From assembly GCF_022539505.1 (NCBI RefSeq), contig NC_061514.1:219441837-219505836 (forward strand): a stretch of 64,000 bases of DNA. Reading direction: 5' to 3'. A program made the translations under genes and the position numbers. Positions 10,996 to 23,069 of the stretch are shown piece by piece. The stretch is from Lolium rigidum. Taxonomy: Eukaryota; Streptophyta; Magnoliopsida; Poales; Poaceae. The notes beneath the pieces are model-generated. The model made no database searches. It was not told where the DNA came from and saw nothing but the letters and a program-made list of their open reading frames with translations. Within the stretch, counting starts at the first letter, position 1, and each line of letters begins with the position of its first letter.

Positions 10996-11580
10996 ATCTT
11001 CAACCGGTAAGTCATGTTTAAGAATAGGTTGACGAAGGAAAATTTCATCAAGCTCATTCCTTTCTTCCCTAAAGACTTCACTCTCATGATCCTCCAAATG
11101 TTGCTGCAAAGGGTTATTAGGAGCAAGAGAAATAGATGCAAGCTGTTCAACTCTAAAATCATTATTAGGCAATTCAGCTTCATAAGGAACTTTGGCAAAT
11201 TTAGAGAAATTAAACTCATACGATTCACCAGCAAATTTAGTCACAATTTTCTCTTTCTTGCAATCTATAATAGCTCCACAAGTATTTAGAAAAGGTCTAC
11301 CAAAAATGATAGGACAAGTCTTACTAGCAGCAGAACCAAGTACCAAAAAGTCGACAGGATATTTAATCTTACCACATAGAACTTCCACATCTCGAACAAT
11401 ACTAATAGGAGAGATAGTTTCTCTATTAGCTAGCCGAATAACCACATCAATATCTTCAAGTTCACAAGAACCAATCTCATGCGTGATTTCCCTGTAAAGC
11501 TCGTAAGGAATGGCACTAGTACTTGCACCAATATTGCACAAACCATAATAACAATGATCACCAATTCTAACAGAGAGCAT
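10996..11580 (-). pseudogene. Athila-like protease fragment
   Basis: Encodes SAIPYELYREITHEIG, PVDFLVLGSAASKTCPIIFG and GRPFLNTCGAIIDCKKEKI, the aspartic protease region of Athila-type polyproteins. The catalytic loop reads CNIGAST in place of the usual D-G-A. The open frame runs on artificially into the G1 LTR (to 10942). The real sequence stops at the insertion point after LKHDLPVED. Confidence 0.8.
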
Positions 11581-11684
11581 AGGAACACTGGCTTTCCTAG
11601 ACTTACTAGGATGTGAAACAATATTAGAAGCATCTTCACAGAAAATGATGTGACCATCTTCTACATTTTCGAGTCACAAGGTCT

Positions 11685-12119
11685 TTAACTATTGCAACGA
11701 CGGAGTTCAACATTTATTTGTTCCTCAGGTTCTATAGGTTTCTTTGCACTTTTGTTAACCACACTAGTTATAACAGAATACTCCTTCATTTTAGCAGGAA
11801 AAGAGGTTTTTTCAATATAAGCTTCAGGAAGAACTTGATCAACAGTTTTAACTTCAATACATTTACCTATAGGTGAATCAGTTTTATCTTTGTAAGGTTC
11901 ATGATACTTATTAAAACTCTTCCTAGGCAATTCAAAATGAGAGGCAAAAGCTTTATACAAATTTGCAACAACTTGAGAGTCAAGACCATAAGTAGCACTC
12001 ATATTTCGAAATTTATCAGTATCCATAAAAGTTTCAATGCATTCATAATCATAATTTATACCCGACTCTCTACCTTTGTCGTTCTCCCATCCTTCGAGTA
12101 TTCTCCTGAATCCGATCAA
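11685..12119 (-). pseudogene. Athila-like gag C-terminal region
   Basis: 144 open codons with ILEGWENDKGRESGINYDYE and LDSQVVANLYKAFASHFELP, a conserved stretch downstream of the gag core in Sabrina-like polyproteins. It is separated from the protease frame by a frameshift near 11600-11690. Confidence 0.75.
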
Positions 12120-12130
12120 GAAGGTCCCAT

Positions 12131-12602
12131 TTAAACTCTTCTTTGTTGCGTGTGAATGATCCGGAACAAGCCAGTATCCTGCAAGGTTTTATCTTGAAAA
12201 GAAAGTCTTGCATAGAAATTATCAATGATGATATTACCAGGAAGCTCATGAATGGGGCATTTGAGCATTAAAGACTTCAATCTCCCCCATGCTTGGGCAA
12301 TACTTCCAATCAAGAGAAACAAATAGAGGCACAATATCCTTCCAATCAAGAGAATTCCCATTCTTCAGCAATTTATAACAATGCACCGCTTTACCAGACA
12401 GCGATATAGAGAATAGTTTCTTCCTAACTTCATCCATAGAAATACCTGCACACTTGAATAACCCGCATAATTCATGTAAAAACAACAAATGATCTCCAGG
12501 ATGGACAGTTCCATCCCCTTCATAGCGGTTATCCACAACACGTTCAATAATTTTCATAGGTATTTCATATGGAATCTCTTTCTCACCTGGCGCCTCATCC
12601 AC
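12131..12602 (-). pseudogene. Athila-like gag core
   Basis: Contains GDHLLFLHELCGLFKCAGIS, LFSISLSGKAVHCYKLLKNG and, in an overlapping frame, AQAWGRLKSLMLKCPIHELP. These are hallmarks of the Athila gag core. A small deletion and frame change near 12300 fuses two parts of the domain. It is non-functional. Confidence 0.82.
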
Positions 12603-12744
12603 TACCTTTGCAGTAGTAGTAGATTTTCCAAATAGGAATTAAAGAGAAGATCTCTCCATAATGAATTATAGCAGCGAGCGAAATAAAAACAGCACGTACG
12701 GTAAAAGTTTTCCTTACCAATTCCACTTACCAATAGCGCTTCAC

Positions 12745-12761
12745 TCCCCGGCAACGGCGCC
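12745..12761 (-). other. Athila-like primer binding site
   Basis: The minus strand matches TGGCGCCGTTGCCGGGGA (tRNA-Asp type) except at its first-listed T. It lies 12 bases inside the LTR boundary at 12774. Confidence 0.75.
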
Positions 12762-12773
12762 GGAAAATAGTCT

Positions 12774-14284
12774 TGATGACCCACAAGTATAGGGGGTGTA
12801 TCGTAGTACTTTCGATAAATAAGAGTGTCGAACCCAACGAGGAGCAGAAGGTGTTGACAAGCAGTTTCGATGAAGGATTCACTGTAAATGCTCACAGACA
12901 AGTTTTCAGGGGGTTTTGATATAGCAGATAAATAAAATACAAGTAAGTAAAATGCGGGAATAATAATTGCAGCACGTGGCCCAATCCTTTTTAGCACAAA
13001 GGACAAGCCGTTTTGTTTACTTATGATGACCAAACGTTCTTGAGGACACACGGGAATTTAGTCTAGTGCTTTCGCTTCATATAGTTGATTAATCTTCATT
13101 GTTTTGGTAAGTGCTGTGTGGGTGAACCTATGCTAATGCACCGCCCTTCCTAGGACTAATACATACTTGTGATTAAACCCCTTACAAGCATCCGCAAATA
13201 CAAGAAAGTAATTAAGATAAATCTAACCACAGCCTTAAACTCTGAGATCCTCTATCCCTCATGCATCGATATACCGACGGGGGTTCAGGTTGCTGTCACT
13301 CCGGCAACCCCACAATTAGCAAACGAATACAAGATGCATTCCCCTAGGCCCATAAAGGTGAAGTATCATGTAGTCGACGTTCACATGACACCACTAGAAG
13401 AATAACACCACAACTTAAATATCAAACCATTAAATATTACTCAACATAGTTCACTACTAACATTTAGACTTCACCCATGTCCTCAAGAACTAAACAAACT
13501 ACTCACAAGACATCATATGGAACATGATCAGAGGTGATATGATGATGGATAACAGTCTGAACATAAACCTTAATTCAACGGTTTCACTCAATAGCATCAA
13601 TAACAAGGAGTAATCAACACCGGAAGAGTTTCCCTTATGAAATAATCAAGATTCAACCCTAGATGTTACAGCGGAGACGAGGTGCAGCGGTGGAGATGAC
13701 GGTGTCGGTGGTGGAGATGATGATGATGATGATCCCAATGAAGTCCAGCTCGATGACGGTGATGATGGCGACAATTTCCCCCTCCGGGAGGGAATTTCCC
13801 CGGCAGATTTCAGCCTGCCGGAGAGCTCTTTTCTCTCTGGTGTTTTTCCGCCCCGCAGAGGCGGCTGCGACTATCCTCGATGTTCTCGCGCACCTTAGGG
13901 TTTTTGGGAGATGAAGTACGCGAAAGGGCGATGGCCGAGGGGGTCGTGGGCCCCCTCCCCACATGGCGGCGCGCTAGCCCTGGTGGCCGCGCCGGCCTAT
14001 GGGGAGGGCCCATGGAGGCCCTCCTCGGCCTCCCCTTTTGGCTGGCTCCGTCATTTGGAAAAATAGGAGCTTCGGTATATTTTCCATCAATTGTTGATCT
14101 TCAGAAATATTGTATCCTGACGGTGCTTTTTCCAGCAGAATCCTGACTCAGGTGAGTGATTCTCCAATAATCTTGAAACATGCAAAATAGGTGAAATAAC
14201 ATAAGTATCATCTCTAAATATGAAATATATCAATGAATAACAGTAAATTATGATATAAAATAGTGATGCAAAATGGACGTATCA
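12774..14284 (-). mobile_element. 5' LTR of the Athila-like element
   Basis: 1511 bp, starting TGATACGTCC and ending GGGTCATCA on the minus strand. It includes a GAT trinucleotide run at about 13710-13735 and GC-rich stretches near 13940-14030. No gene is seen in it. The open frames here are by-products of GC-rich sequence. Confidence 0.85.
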
Positions 14285-15963
14285 TACATGAAGCGGCTTA
14301 ACGACGACACGGACATCTGCTCCGACGATATAGTGCGCACATTTGTCTCCCGCTGGGTTCTTCCCCTGCAGCGCCGCGCGCATAAGATTTGCCAGATGAG
14401 CAGGCGGAGAGATCCCACGAGGATCACCACCTTCTCTCTGAGCAAAACCGACGTGGTTCTGAAGGCCAGGCAAATCTGTAAAACTAAGATGTCGGTTGAC
14501 TGGACCTTGGGAATGTCGCCTTTTAGCCGCACTCGCCCGCCAATGTCCCAAGTAAGATCTTGGGGCTTCCAGAATGATGAAAACCGTTGTTTTAACTTGT
14601 CTTTTCCTTGTACTGCAGGACTTTCCTCGTATCCTCGCGGAGCAACCGGAGTTCTTTGCGGCCAAACGCGTCTACCGGGACAATGTGGATCCGGACCCAT
14701 ATACCATCGGCAACGTGCACAAGATGGGCCCAACGCACTCCCGTCACCCCGGTTACATTCCTGCTCCTCGTCCGGCAAACGCTTCCGATAGCGATGACGA
14801 TGATTGTATTATGCTAGAGGTATTTTATCCGCTTTCTTCAACTTATGATTTTTCTCTGTGATGCCGGTTTCAGCTGACCGGGACTCCCAGGTGCCGGAGC
14901 ACGTGACTTCCATCTCCGCTAAGGTTGGAGATCCTCCGGCTCCACGAGTCCAGAAGACGCCGGCTTCTGACGACGGTCCAAGCGTTAAACCATCTCCCAA
15001 GCGCCGGAAGGTTCCCGGCTCCGGGCCGGAGAGGAAGAAAAGGAAGAACGAGATTCCGGTTTCCTCCGGGTAAACATTATCAACTCACTTTTTCGGTTTG
15101 TAGCTTTGTATTTGCACATTCCCGCGGCTAACTCTTATTTTCAACTTTCAGACCCGCCCTGGAACTTACCAGGAGCGCGTCCGGAATGAGGCCGGAAACC
15201 TCCAAGGACTCCGGCAAGACCCTGCCTCCTCCTCATCAAAGTCTGGTACACTCCGGTGCCGGCAAGGCTCACTCCTCCCCTCAGGGAGGTAAAACAAGTT
15301 CGGGGAGCGCGACCCCAAAACAGAAACATTGTCACGCGGAGGAGGACCTTTCTTCCCCTCCAGACTTCAAAGACATCGGCGCCAGCAACATGGGCGCCGA
15401 CTCAGAAGAAACCAGGCAGCCGGAACCTTTGGTTCCGCCCGTCCTCGAAAAAACTAGCCAAGCTACTGCTTCCCCTCCAAGAGTTCACCATCTGCACCAC
15501 CGCCCTCTTCTTCACCGACCAAGGATGCTCCCGCGCCACCGTCAGCATCCGCCAACAAACCTCCTCCTGCTCCGCGGAAAAGCTCCCGGAAGTGCACCAA
15601 GGTCACCGCCGAGCAGCTCTCCAGCGCTGTAACAGCTGCGACAGCTCCACCTACCGGCTCCGAGGCCCAAGCCCTCATTCTGCATATCGGGCGCGCTGCC
15701 ATCACTACCAGCGAGAAGGTCTCAGCGCAGCTGGGCCGGATTGTTGAGCTTAACCGCGGCGAGGCCAACCTAGGCTCGCTCCAGCGGTACATGGACAAGT
15801 GGAACCTAGCAGACCTTACCGATGCCACCCTCGGGATTGGTAAGGACAAGAAACTGGTGCTTGACACCCGCGGCCCGTGGAGCACGGTGCAGCATCTGGG
15901 CGTCTCAAGCATGCCGTGAAGGAGTTCGATAACGCCTGGCATGATGCTAACAACAACGTGTTG
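14285..15963 (+). pseudogene. Antisense gene of Tat element, copy 2 (5' exons)
   Basis: Exons by GT-AG borders: 14285-14551, 14618-14819, 14874-15069 and 15152-15963. The first encodes FVSRWVLPLQRRAHKICQMS and RRDPTRITTFSL, a block typical of grass 'putative gypsy type transposon' proteins (Pfam Transposase_28 relatives, recalled). Exon 2 ends in an acidic run (DSDDDDC). Exon 3 has a basic KRRKVPG-ERKKRKNE segment that looks like a nuclear localisation signal. Exon 4 is serine/proline-rich and ends with VSAQLGRIVELNRGEANLGS and a block matching bases 1-44. The start is missing because the Athila-like element inserted at 14284. Frameshifts are visible near 15470 and 15899, and exons 2 and 3 do not join in phase. 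The 3' exons resume at 55999 after two further insertions in the next intron. Function is unknown. Confidence 0.7.
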
Positions 15964-16039
15964 GTAAGTTTTTCGCCGGAACTTTAACTTTTTCCCTCAT
16001 ACCGATGCCTGTTTTCAACTTTAGAACCTATATATCCTC

Positions 16040-16307
16040 ATAGTCCCGAGTTTCGGGTTAAGCACGCAATACTTAGCGCGAAACTACTCAAAAAACCAGC
16101 ATAGCTAGTCCCCGAGTTTTAGGTTAAGCACGCAGTACTTAGCGCGAAGCTAAAAAAACCGACATAGCTAGTCCCCGAGTTTCGGGTTAAGCACGTAGTA
16201 CTTAGCGAGAAACTCAAAAAACCGGCATAGCTAGTCCCCGAGTTTCGGGTTAAGAACACAGTACTTAACGCGAAGCTTAAAAAACCGGCATAGCTAGTCC
16301 CCGAGTT
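16040..16307 (+). repeat. 63-bp minisatellite in antisense-gene intron, left part
   Basis: Units repeat at 16105, 16168, 16231 and 16294 (period 63), with the core AGTCCCCGAGTTTCGGGTTA and the end AAACCGGCATAGCT. The array is cut at GAGTT (16303-16307) by the Copia element and resumes at 54303. Confidence 0.95.
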
Positions 16308-18083
16308 TGTTGGAGATATGCCCAAGAGGCAATAATAAATGGTTATTATATATCTTTGTGTTTATGATAATGTTTACATACCATGCTATAATTGTATTAA
16401 CCGAAACATTGATACATGTGTGTTATGTGAACAACAAGGAGTCCCTAGTAAGCCTCTTGTATAACTAGCTTGTTGATTAATAGATGATCATGGTTTTGTG
16501 ATCATGAACATTGGATGTTATTAATAACAAGGTTATGTCATTATATGAATGATGTAATGGACACACCCAATTGAGCGTAGCATAATATCACGTCATTAAG
16601 TTATTTGTTATAAGCTTTCGATACATAGTTACCTAGTCCTTATGACCATGAGATCATGTAAATCACTTATACCGGAAAGGTACTTTGATTACATCAAACA
16701 CCACTGCGTAAATGGGTGGTTATAAAGGTGGGATTAAGTATCCGGAAAGTATGAGTTGAGGCATATGGATCAACGAGTGGGATTTGTCCATCCCGATGAC
16801 GGATAGATATACTCTGGGCCCTCTCGGTGGAATGTCGTCTAATGTCTTGCAAGCATATGAATAAGTTCATAAGAGACCACATACCACGATACGAGTAAAG
16901 AGTACTTGTCAGGAGACGAGGTTGAACAAGGTATAGAGTGATACCGATGATCAAACCTCGGACAAGTAAAATATCGCGTGACAATGGGAATTGGTATCGT
17001 ATGTGAATGGTTCATTCGATCACTAAGTCATCGTTGAATATGTGGGAGCCATTATGGATCTCCAGATCCCGCTATTGGTTATTGGTCGGAGAGAGTACTC
17101 AACCATGTCCGCATAGTTTGCGAACCGTAGGGTGAAACACTTAAAGTTGGATGTTGAAATGGTAGAACTTGAATATGGAATGGAGTTCGAATATTTGTTC
17201 GGAGTCCCGGATGAGATCCCGGACATCACGAGGAGTTCCGGAATGGTCCGGAGAATAAGATTCATATATAGGAAGTCATTTTATAAGATTTAAAAATGAT
17301 TCGGAAGGTTCTATGGAAGGTTCTAGAAGGTTCTAGAAAAGTCCGGAAGAAACCACTAAGGAAGGCGGAGTCCCGGAGGGACTCCACCTCCCATGGCCGG
17401 CCAACCCTAAGGGGGAGGAGTCCCAAGTGGACTCCCCTAAGGGGGCCGGCCACCCCCCACATGGAAGGGGGAATCCCACCCCAAGTGGGATTCCCACCTT
17501 GGGTAGGTTTCCCTATCACATGGAAGGTTTTGGGTTCGGGTCTTATTCGGAGACTTGTAGTCCAACACTTGGGGCTTCCACCTATATAATGAGGGGCCAA
17601 GGGGAGGGGGCCGGCCACCCCAATACAACAAGGTGGCCGCACCACCTAGATGGCCGGCGCCCCCTCTCCCCAAACCCTAGCCGCCCACTCCTCCTTCTTC
17701 CCCGCACGCTTAGCGAAGCTCCGCCGGGATTCTCCACCGCCACCGATACCACGCCGTCGTGCTGTCGGATTCAAGGGGAGCTACTACTTCCTGCCCGCTG
17801 GAACGAGGAGGTGGACGTCGTCTTCATCAACAACCGAACGTGTGACCGAGTACGGAGGTGCTGCCCGTTCGTGGCGCCGTGATCAAGATCTTCTACGCGC
17901 TTTTGCAAGCGGCAAGTGAATGTCTACCGCAGCAACAAGAGCCTCATCTTGTAGGCTTTGGAATCTATTCAAGGGTGAGACTCGATAATCCCCTCGTTGC
18001 TACCGTCTTCTAGATTGCATCTTGGCTTGGATTGTGTGTTCGCGGTAGGAAATTTTTTGTTTTCTATGCAACGAATCCCTACA
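16308..18083 (+). mobile_element. 5' LTR of the Angela-like element
   Basis: Starts TGTTGGAGATATGCCC and ends GCAACGAATCCCTACA, directly before the primer site. It carries the GAGTCCCGGATGAGATCCCGG and CACGAGGAGTTCCGGAATGG blocks known from Angela/WIS LTRs. Open frames in the GC-rich stretch 17262-17920 recur in the 3' LTR and are not genes. Confidence 0.93.
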
Positions 18084-18084
18084 G

Positions 18085-18096
18085 TGGTATCAGAGC
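18085..18096 (+). other. Copia primer binding site (tRNA-iMet)
   Basis: TGGTATCAGAGC, one base after the LTR end. It is the standard initiator-methionine tRNA primer site. Confidence 0.93.
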
Positions 18097-18849
18097 CGTG
18101 TCCATGCATAGATGGTTGCACGAGTAGAACACAATGGTTTTGTGGGCGTTGATGCTTATGTTGTCTTTAGTTTGAGTACTTTGCATCTTTGTGGCATAGT
18201 GGGATGAAGCGGCTCGGGCTAACTTTACATGACCGCGTTCATGAGACTTGCTCCTCGTTCGACATGCAACTTGTATTGCATAAGAGGCTTTGCGGGTGTC
18301 TGTCTCTCCTACTATAGTGAAGATTCAATTTACTCTTCTATTGACAACACTAGTATCACCGTTGTGGTTCATGTTCGTAGGTAGATTAGATCTTACTCGA
18401 AAACTCTAAACCACGTAAAATATGCAAACCAAATTAGAGACGTCTAACTTGTTTTTGCAGGGTTTGGTGATGTGATATGGCCATGATGTGATGATGAATA
18501 TGAATGAGATGATCATTATTGTATTGTGGCAACCGGCAGGAGCCTTATGGTTGTCTTTAAATTTCATGTTGAGTAGTATTTCAAAGTAGTTGTAATGGTT
18601 GCTACATGAGGTGAACAACCATGAAGATGGCGCCATGGACCTTGACGCTACGCCTACGATGATGGAGTTCATGCCCGTTGATGATGGAGATCATGTCCGT
18701 GCTTTGGAGATGAAGATCGAAGGCGCAAAGACTAAAGGGCCATATCATATCACATATGAATTGCATGTGATGTTAATCCTTTATGCATCTTATTTTGCTT
18801 AGAACGCGACGGTAGCATTATAAGATGATCCCTCACATTAATATCAAGA

Positions 18850-19030
18850 TAATAAAGTGTTCTCCCCTCGTATGCACCGTTGCACAGTTCGTCGTTTCGA
18901 AGCATCTCGTGATGATAGGATGTGATAGACTCAACGTTCACATACAACGGGTGTAAGCCATGTTGTACACGCGGAATATTTGGGTTTGCTTGACGAGCCT
19001 AGCATGTACAGACATGGCCTCGGGACAACG
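18850..19030 (+). repeat. Internal divergent repeat in Angela-like interior, first copy
   Basis: Shares TATGCACCGTTGC, then TCGAAGCATC-CGTGATGAT, CATACAACGGGTG-AAGCCA and GAGCCTAGCATGTA-AGACATG with 19655-19815, in the same order and orientation. Confidence 0.75.
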
Positions 19031-19654
19031 GAAACCGAAAGGTTGAACACGAGTCATATGGATGATATGATCAACATGTTGATGTTCACCATTGAAGCTA
19101 CATCATCTCACGTGATGATCGGTTTAGTGGGAGTTCATTAGTAATTAGATTAAAACATGAACTAATTATCATAAACATAGTCTAAGTATTATTTTGAATT
19201 AATTTTGTAGTATTGGCATCCGTTTTCTACCATGCGCTAGTCTTGTAATTGAGATAGAAATACTGTTAAGTCTGACAAGAAACTTTACGGACTGGTACCG
19301 TATTGTTAAAGAATCAAGAAATGATTAAGTCCTATTGCAAACTTTTAGTAAACCTCACATTGTTGATTCAAAGAGCTATGGTTTCAATTAGTACCTAAAG
19401 TTATCTTGTCTCCGTGAAACTTGAAGTTCAAATCTGTTTGAAAAGTAAGGAGCTGAAAATTATTTTTCAGAAATAATCAAGGTATGAGATATATGTGATA
19501 TCTAAGACCTTATTGCAAGATGATAGAGTATAATTTGGTGAGACTACATAAACTCATAAGTTTTATGGGAATGTACGAAGGTTGAAGACGCAAGGCGTCC
19601 CAATCCTCCAACTATTGGGGCACTAAAAATATTCGCATATCCATGAAGTAACCG

Positions 19655-19815
19655 TCCTTAGTATGCACCGTTGCTAAGACTCGTCGTATCGAAGCATCAC
19701 GTGATGATCGGGTGTTATAGATTCTACGTGTGCATACAACGGGTGCAAGCCAGATTTGCACATGCGAATACTGAGGTTAAACTTTACGAGCCTAGCATGT
19801 ATAGACATGATCTCG
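19655..19815 (+). repeat. Internal divergent repeat in Angela-like interior, second copy
   Basis: Partner of 18850-19030. The two copies lie about 800 bases apart. Confidence 0.75.
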
Positions 19816-20162
19816 GAAAGTCATCATGATATAATGGATAAAATTATGAGTGAAATTGTTCATCATATTACAAAGTTACTAATAGTGAAATCTGGAACAC
19901 TTGTCATATGATGATCAACTTCAAAGTAAGAACCTCAAGGTTATTGGTATTTGACCAACAAACCTAGAACTTAATGATGTTGAAGTGTTTTTCTGAATAA
20001 TGAGGAAAGCTACAAGAGAAACTACAAAAGATTATTGGCAAAAGAAAGAAAAGACTAGAAAGTCTAGCTCAGGTGTATATAAATGATATACATGTTATGG
20101 TTGTATTCCTAGTTAGATCACACAATGAAATTATTGGGTATTAGTACCATATTGGTTGGTAT

Positions 20163-21333
20163 TGTTGACGTCAGAAACCCCCTGGCGGGCAGAGACGGTC
20201 AACACGGTAGAGCCGGGAACAACTAGGGTTGCGGCTGGCCCCAGTCCCTCAGAGCGACGGCCCGCAAAGCCTCCTGGTCGCACGCACCGATGTTTATCAC
20301 AAGGGCGTGCCACCCGACCTATACCCGGTCGGGAAAGTGTGGATGATGCCTCGCTTAGTTTCCTGCGAGGGCACACACGTAAACATTAAATACGAGCCTC
20401 GATCGGCTCTCGAGGTTATCTCGTGAATCGGCTCAAAGAGCCGATCCACCCATGATTCGGACGGGGTGTCCGAATATATGGTGGTCCTGCTTGATCAAGG
20501 TAAAGCTAATGAGATCTACGACGATTTAGGGTTTTCACCGCATAATCGGATCATCCTACTCCGAGGTTGGGCCTCGCGCTCGCGCACGGTGATCATAAGC
20601 CGATCCTAGACAGGGCCTAAAAACCAACACGAGGTTGATCCCCGGAACATCCTTTCTAGGGCTAGCAAACGTCACCCTACACGCCGCTGGATCCTCCCCC
20701 CCTTTGTAAGGCCTAACTATTGCAGATATTAAACTAATCCTTGTAGAACAAGGAGCAATCGTAACGGATCATATCTACTAAACTATGATCAAGCGGGGTG
20801 CCGCCCCTACACCTAAGATAGGTGTAAGGGCGGCTAGACATGCAAGGGTTGCACTACGAAAGCATGTAATATGAAGAACAATGCTAACCCTAACATGTCT
20901 AAGATAACTACGTTGCTCGCCATCAAAAGGCTTCGGTACGAGCAACGCATGAACAACGTGGGCAGGCTTGTGCTTGCCTAGATCGCAAGATGCGATCTAG
21001 GCAGCATGATGCTTACCGGTAGAAACCCTCGAGACGAAGGAGTTGGCGATGCGCCGAGATTTGTTTGTGGTTGAACGTTGGTTGTTGTTTATTCCATAAA
21101 CCCTAGGTACATATTTATAGTCCAGCGGACTTTCTAATGTGGGCATGCACTAAACCGTGCACGAGATAAACTCTACTTTTAATCTAGATACAAACTATTG
21201 TAATTAAAGATACATGGGCAATCTGGCCCAATTTCACCGAGCAAGGCCGCTTCAGAGATCTTCAACGTGCAATCTTCCAAGCCCATCCTGATTGCGGCCC
21301 ACCTCCTGATTTGGCCAAAATCTGGTGATAACA
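20163..21333 (-). mobile_element. Inverted solo LTR of family G2
   Basis: 1171 bp between perfect GGTAT duplications (20158-20162 and 21334-21338). On the minus strand it starts TGTTATCACCAGATTTTGGC and ends with GTCAACA. It is the reverse complement of the G2 LTRs at 21842-23008 and 48955-50120, with many substitutions. No internal domain remains. Confidence 0.93.
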
Positions 21334-21338
21334 GGTAT

Positions 21339-21836
21339 GAAGTGTCATACATAACAACGCAATACAAGAATACAATGGCCTAAGTGACTGACAAGGAATA
21401 TGATAGGAATGCACGTCTGGAACAAAAATAAAGTGTTATTATGTTCATCGTTGGCATTCTATCTAGCCCTTAGAATTTATAATAAAGAACTTAATAATTG
21501 TTATTTTGCTCTGGTCAAATGAAAACAATGAGTTGTTCAAATTATGACATTACTCCATGTACGATGGATAAGTTATTATAAATCTTAATGGTGAAACACA
21601 CATACATAACACTGACGCTAAAATTCCATAAGGTAATTGATTTGAATTCCACTTATTTGTGGAACCGCTATTTAGGTCATGTTAGAGAGGAACGCATGAA
21701 GGAACTCCATGCAAATGGATTTTTGGAGTCATTTGATTTTTTGAATCGTTTGGCGCTTGCAAATCTTTTCTAAAAGAGAATGACTAAAATACCGTTCATA
21801 GGCCAAGAGTTGAACGGGCAACTAACTTAGTGGAAA
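21339..21836 (+). pseudogene. Angela-like GAG-pre-integrase fragment
   Basis: The island of Copia interior between two G2 insertions. At 21588-21773 it encodes LWNRYLGHVREERMKELHAN and GFLESFDF, the conserved LWH-RLGH type core of the GAG-pre-integrase domain that precedes integrase in Copia polyproteins. The frame is short and broken on both sides. Confidence 0.75.
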
Positions 21837-21841
21837 CATAC

Positions 21842-23008
21842 TGTTATCACCAGATTTTGGCCAAATCAGGAGATGGGCCGTAAGTGAGATGGGCTGGAAG
21901 GATATACGCGTGGAGGATCTCTGAAGCGGCCTGACACGAAGAAGTTGGGCTAAATTGCCCGTGTATCTGTAACATAGTAGGATACGTGTCGTTTAGAAGT
22001 TAGAGTTTAACCCGTGCACGGTTAGGTGCACGCCTGAATTAGAAAGTCCCCCGGACTATAAATATGTATCTAGGGTTTATGAAATAAACAACAACCAACG
22101 TTCACCACAAACCAATCTCGGCGCAACGCCAACTCCCCCTTCTCGAGGGTTTCTTCCGGGTAAGCACCATGCTGCCTAGATCGCATCTTGCGATCTAGGC
22201 AGCACACGTTTATTCGTCTTCCATGCGTTGCTCGTCATCGAAGCCTTTTTGATGGCGAGCAACGTAGTTATCATAGATGTTTTAGGGTTAGCATTGTTCT
22301 TTGTATCATATGCTATCGTCGTGCAACCCTTAGGTATCTAGCCGCCCTTACGCCTATCACGGGTGTAAGGGCGGCACCCCGCTTGGTCATTGTTTAGTAG
22401 ATCCGATCCGTTATGATTGCTCCTTGTTCTGCAAGGATTAGTTTAATATCCGCATTGTTAGGCCTTACAAAGGGTTGGAGGATCCAGCGGCGTGTAGGGT
22501 GTCGTTTGCTAGCCCTAGACAGGACGTTCCGAGGATCAACCTCGTGTTGGTTTTTAGGCCCTGTCTAGGAACGGCTTACGATCACCGTACGCGAGCGCGA
22601 GGCCCAATCACGAGTAGGATGTTCCGATTATGCGGTGAAAACCCCAAATCGTAGTAGGTCGCTTTAGCTTTATCTTGATCAAGCAGGACCACCATCCGAT
22701 CGTACACCTCATACGTATCATGGGTGGATCGGCTCTTTGAGCCGATTCACGAGACAACTCGAGAGCCGATCGAGGCTCGTATTTAACGTTTACGTGTATG
22801 CCATGCAGGAAACTAAGCGAGGCATCATCCAACACCTTCCCGACCGGGTATAGGTCAGGTGGCACGCCCTTGCATCAGCATCGGACGTGTGCGCGAAGGC
22901 TTTGCGGGCCATCGCTCGGAGGGACCAGGGCCAGCCGCAGATCTCGGGAGATTCCCGGCTCTACGGTGTTGCCCGTCGCTGCCCGCCGGTGGGTTTCTGA
23001 CCGCAACA
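21842..23008 (+). mobile_element. G2 5' LTR
   Basis: TGTTATCACCAG...GACCGCAACA, 1167 bp. A CTATAAATATG box at about 22058 is the likely promoter. It contains the palindromic stretch GATCGGCTCTTTGAGCCGAT near 22729. Confidence 0.93.
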
Positions 23009-23013
23009 CATTC

Positions 23014-23031
23014 TGGCACGCCCGGTGGGAC
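23014..23031 (+). other. G2 putative primer binding site
   Basis: TGGCACGCCCGGTGGGAC, five bases after the LTR end. The position and TGG start fit a primer site. The tRNA was not identified. Confidence 0.55.
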
Positions 23032-23069
23032 GATCTTCGACATCCACCGCATCGCCATCTACATCCGAG

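Larger units (their letters stand above)
10996..14284 (-). mobile_element. Athila-clade (Sabrina-like) gypsy element, truncated
   Basis: Minus-strand order is LTR (14284-12774), tRNA-Asp-type primer site, gag, linker, protease. It is cut off at 10996 by insertion of G1, and its pol would lie left of the window. The LTR start TGATACGTCCATTTTGCATC and the end GTGGGTCATCA are those of Sabrina-like Triticeae elements as I remember them. Only about 140 bases separate the primer site from the gag core, so part of gag is missing. It inserted into the antisense gene of G3 at 14284/14285. Confidence 0.85.
18097..20162 (+). pseudogene. Angela-like leader and decayed gag
   Basis: The leader (18097 to about 18600) and gag are recognisable only in fragments. 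A late-gag segment near 19990-20090 reads as RKATRETTKDYWQKKEK-like codons. No open frame longer than about 70 codons survives. The piece also contains a divergent internal duplication (18850-19030 versus 19655-19815). It ends where the inverted G2 solo LTR inserted. Confidence 0.6.

Noticed and set aside
12602..13051. 149-codon minus-strand open frame
   Set aside because: It crosses the primer site and the LTR border of the Athila-like element and has no coding similarity.
17262..17919. Open frames of 89-151 codons in GC-rich sequence, repeated at 53475-54138
   Set aside because: They are the two LTRs of the Angela-like element.
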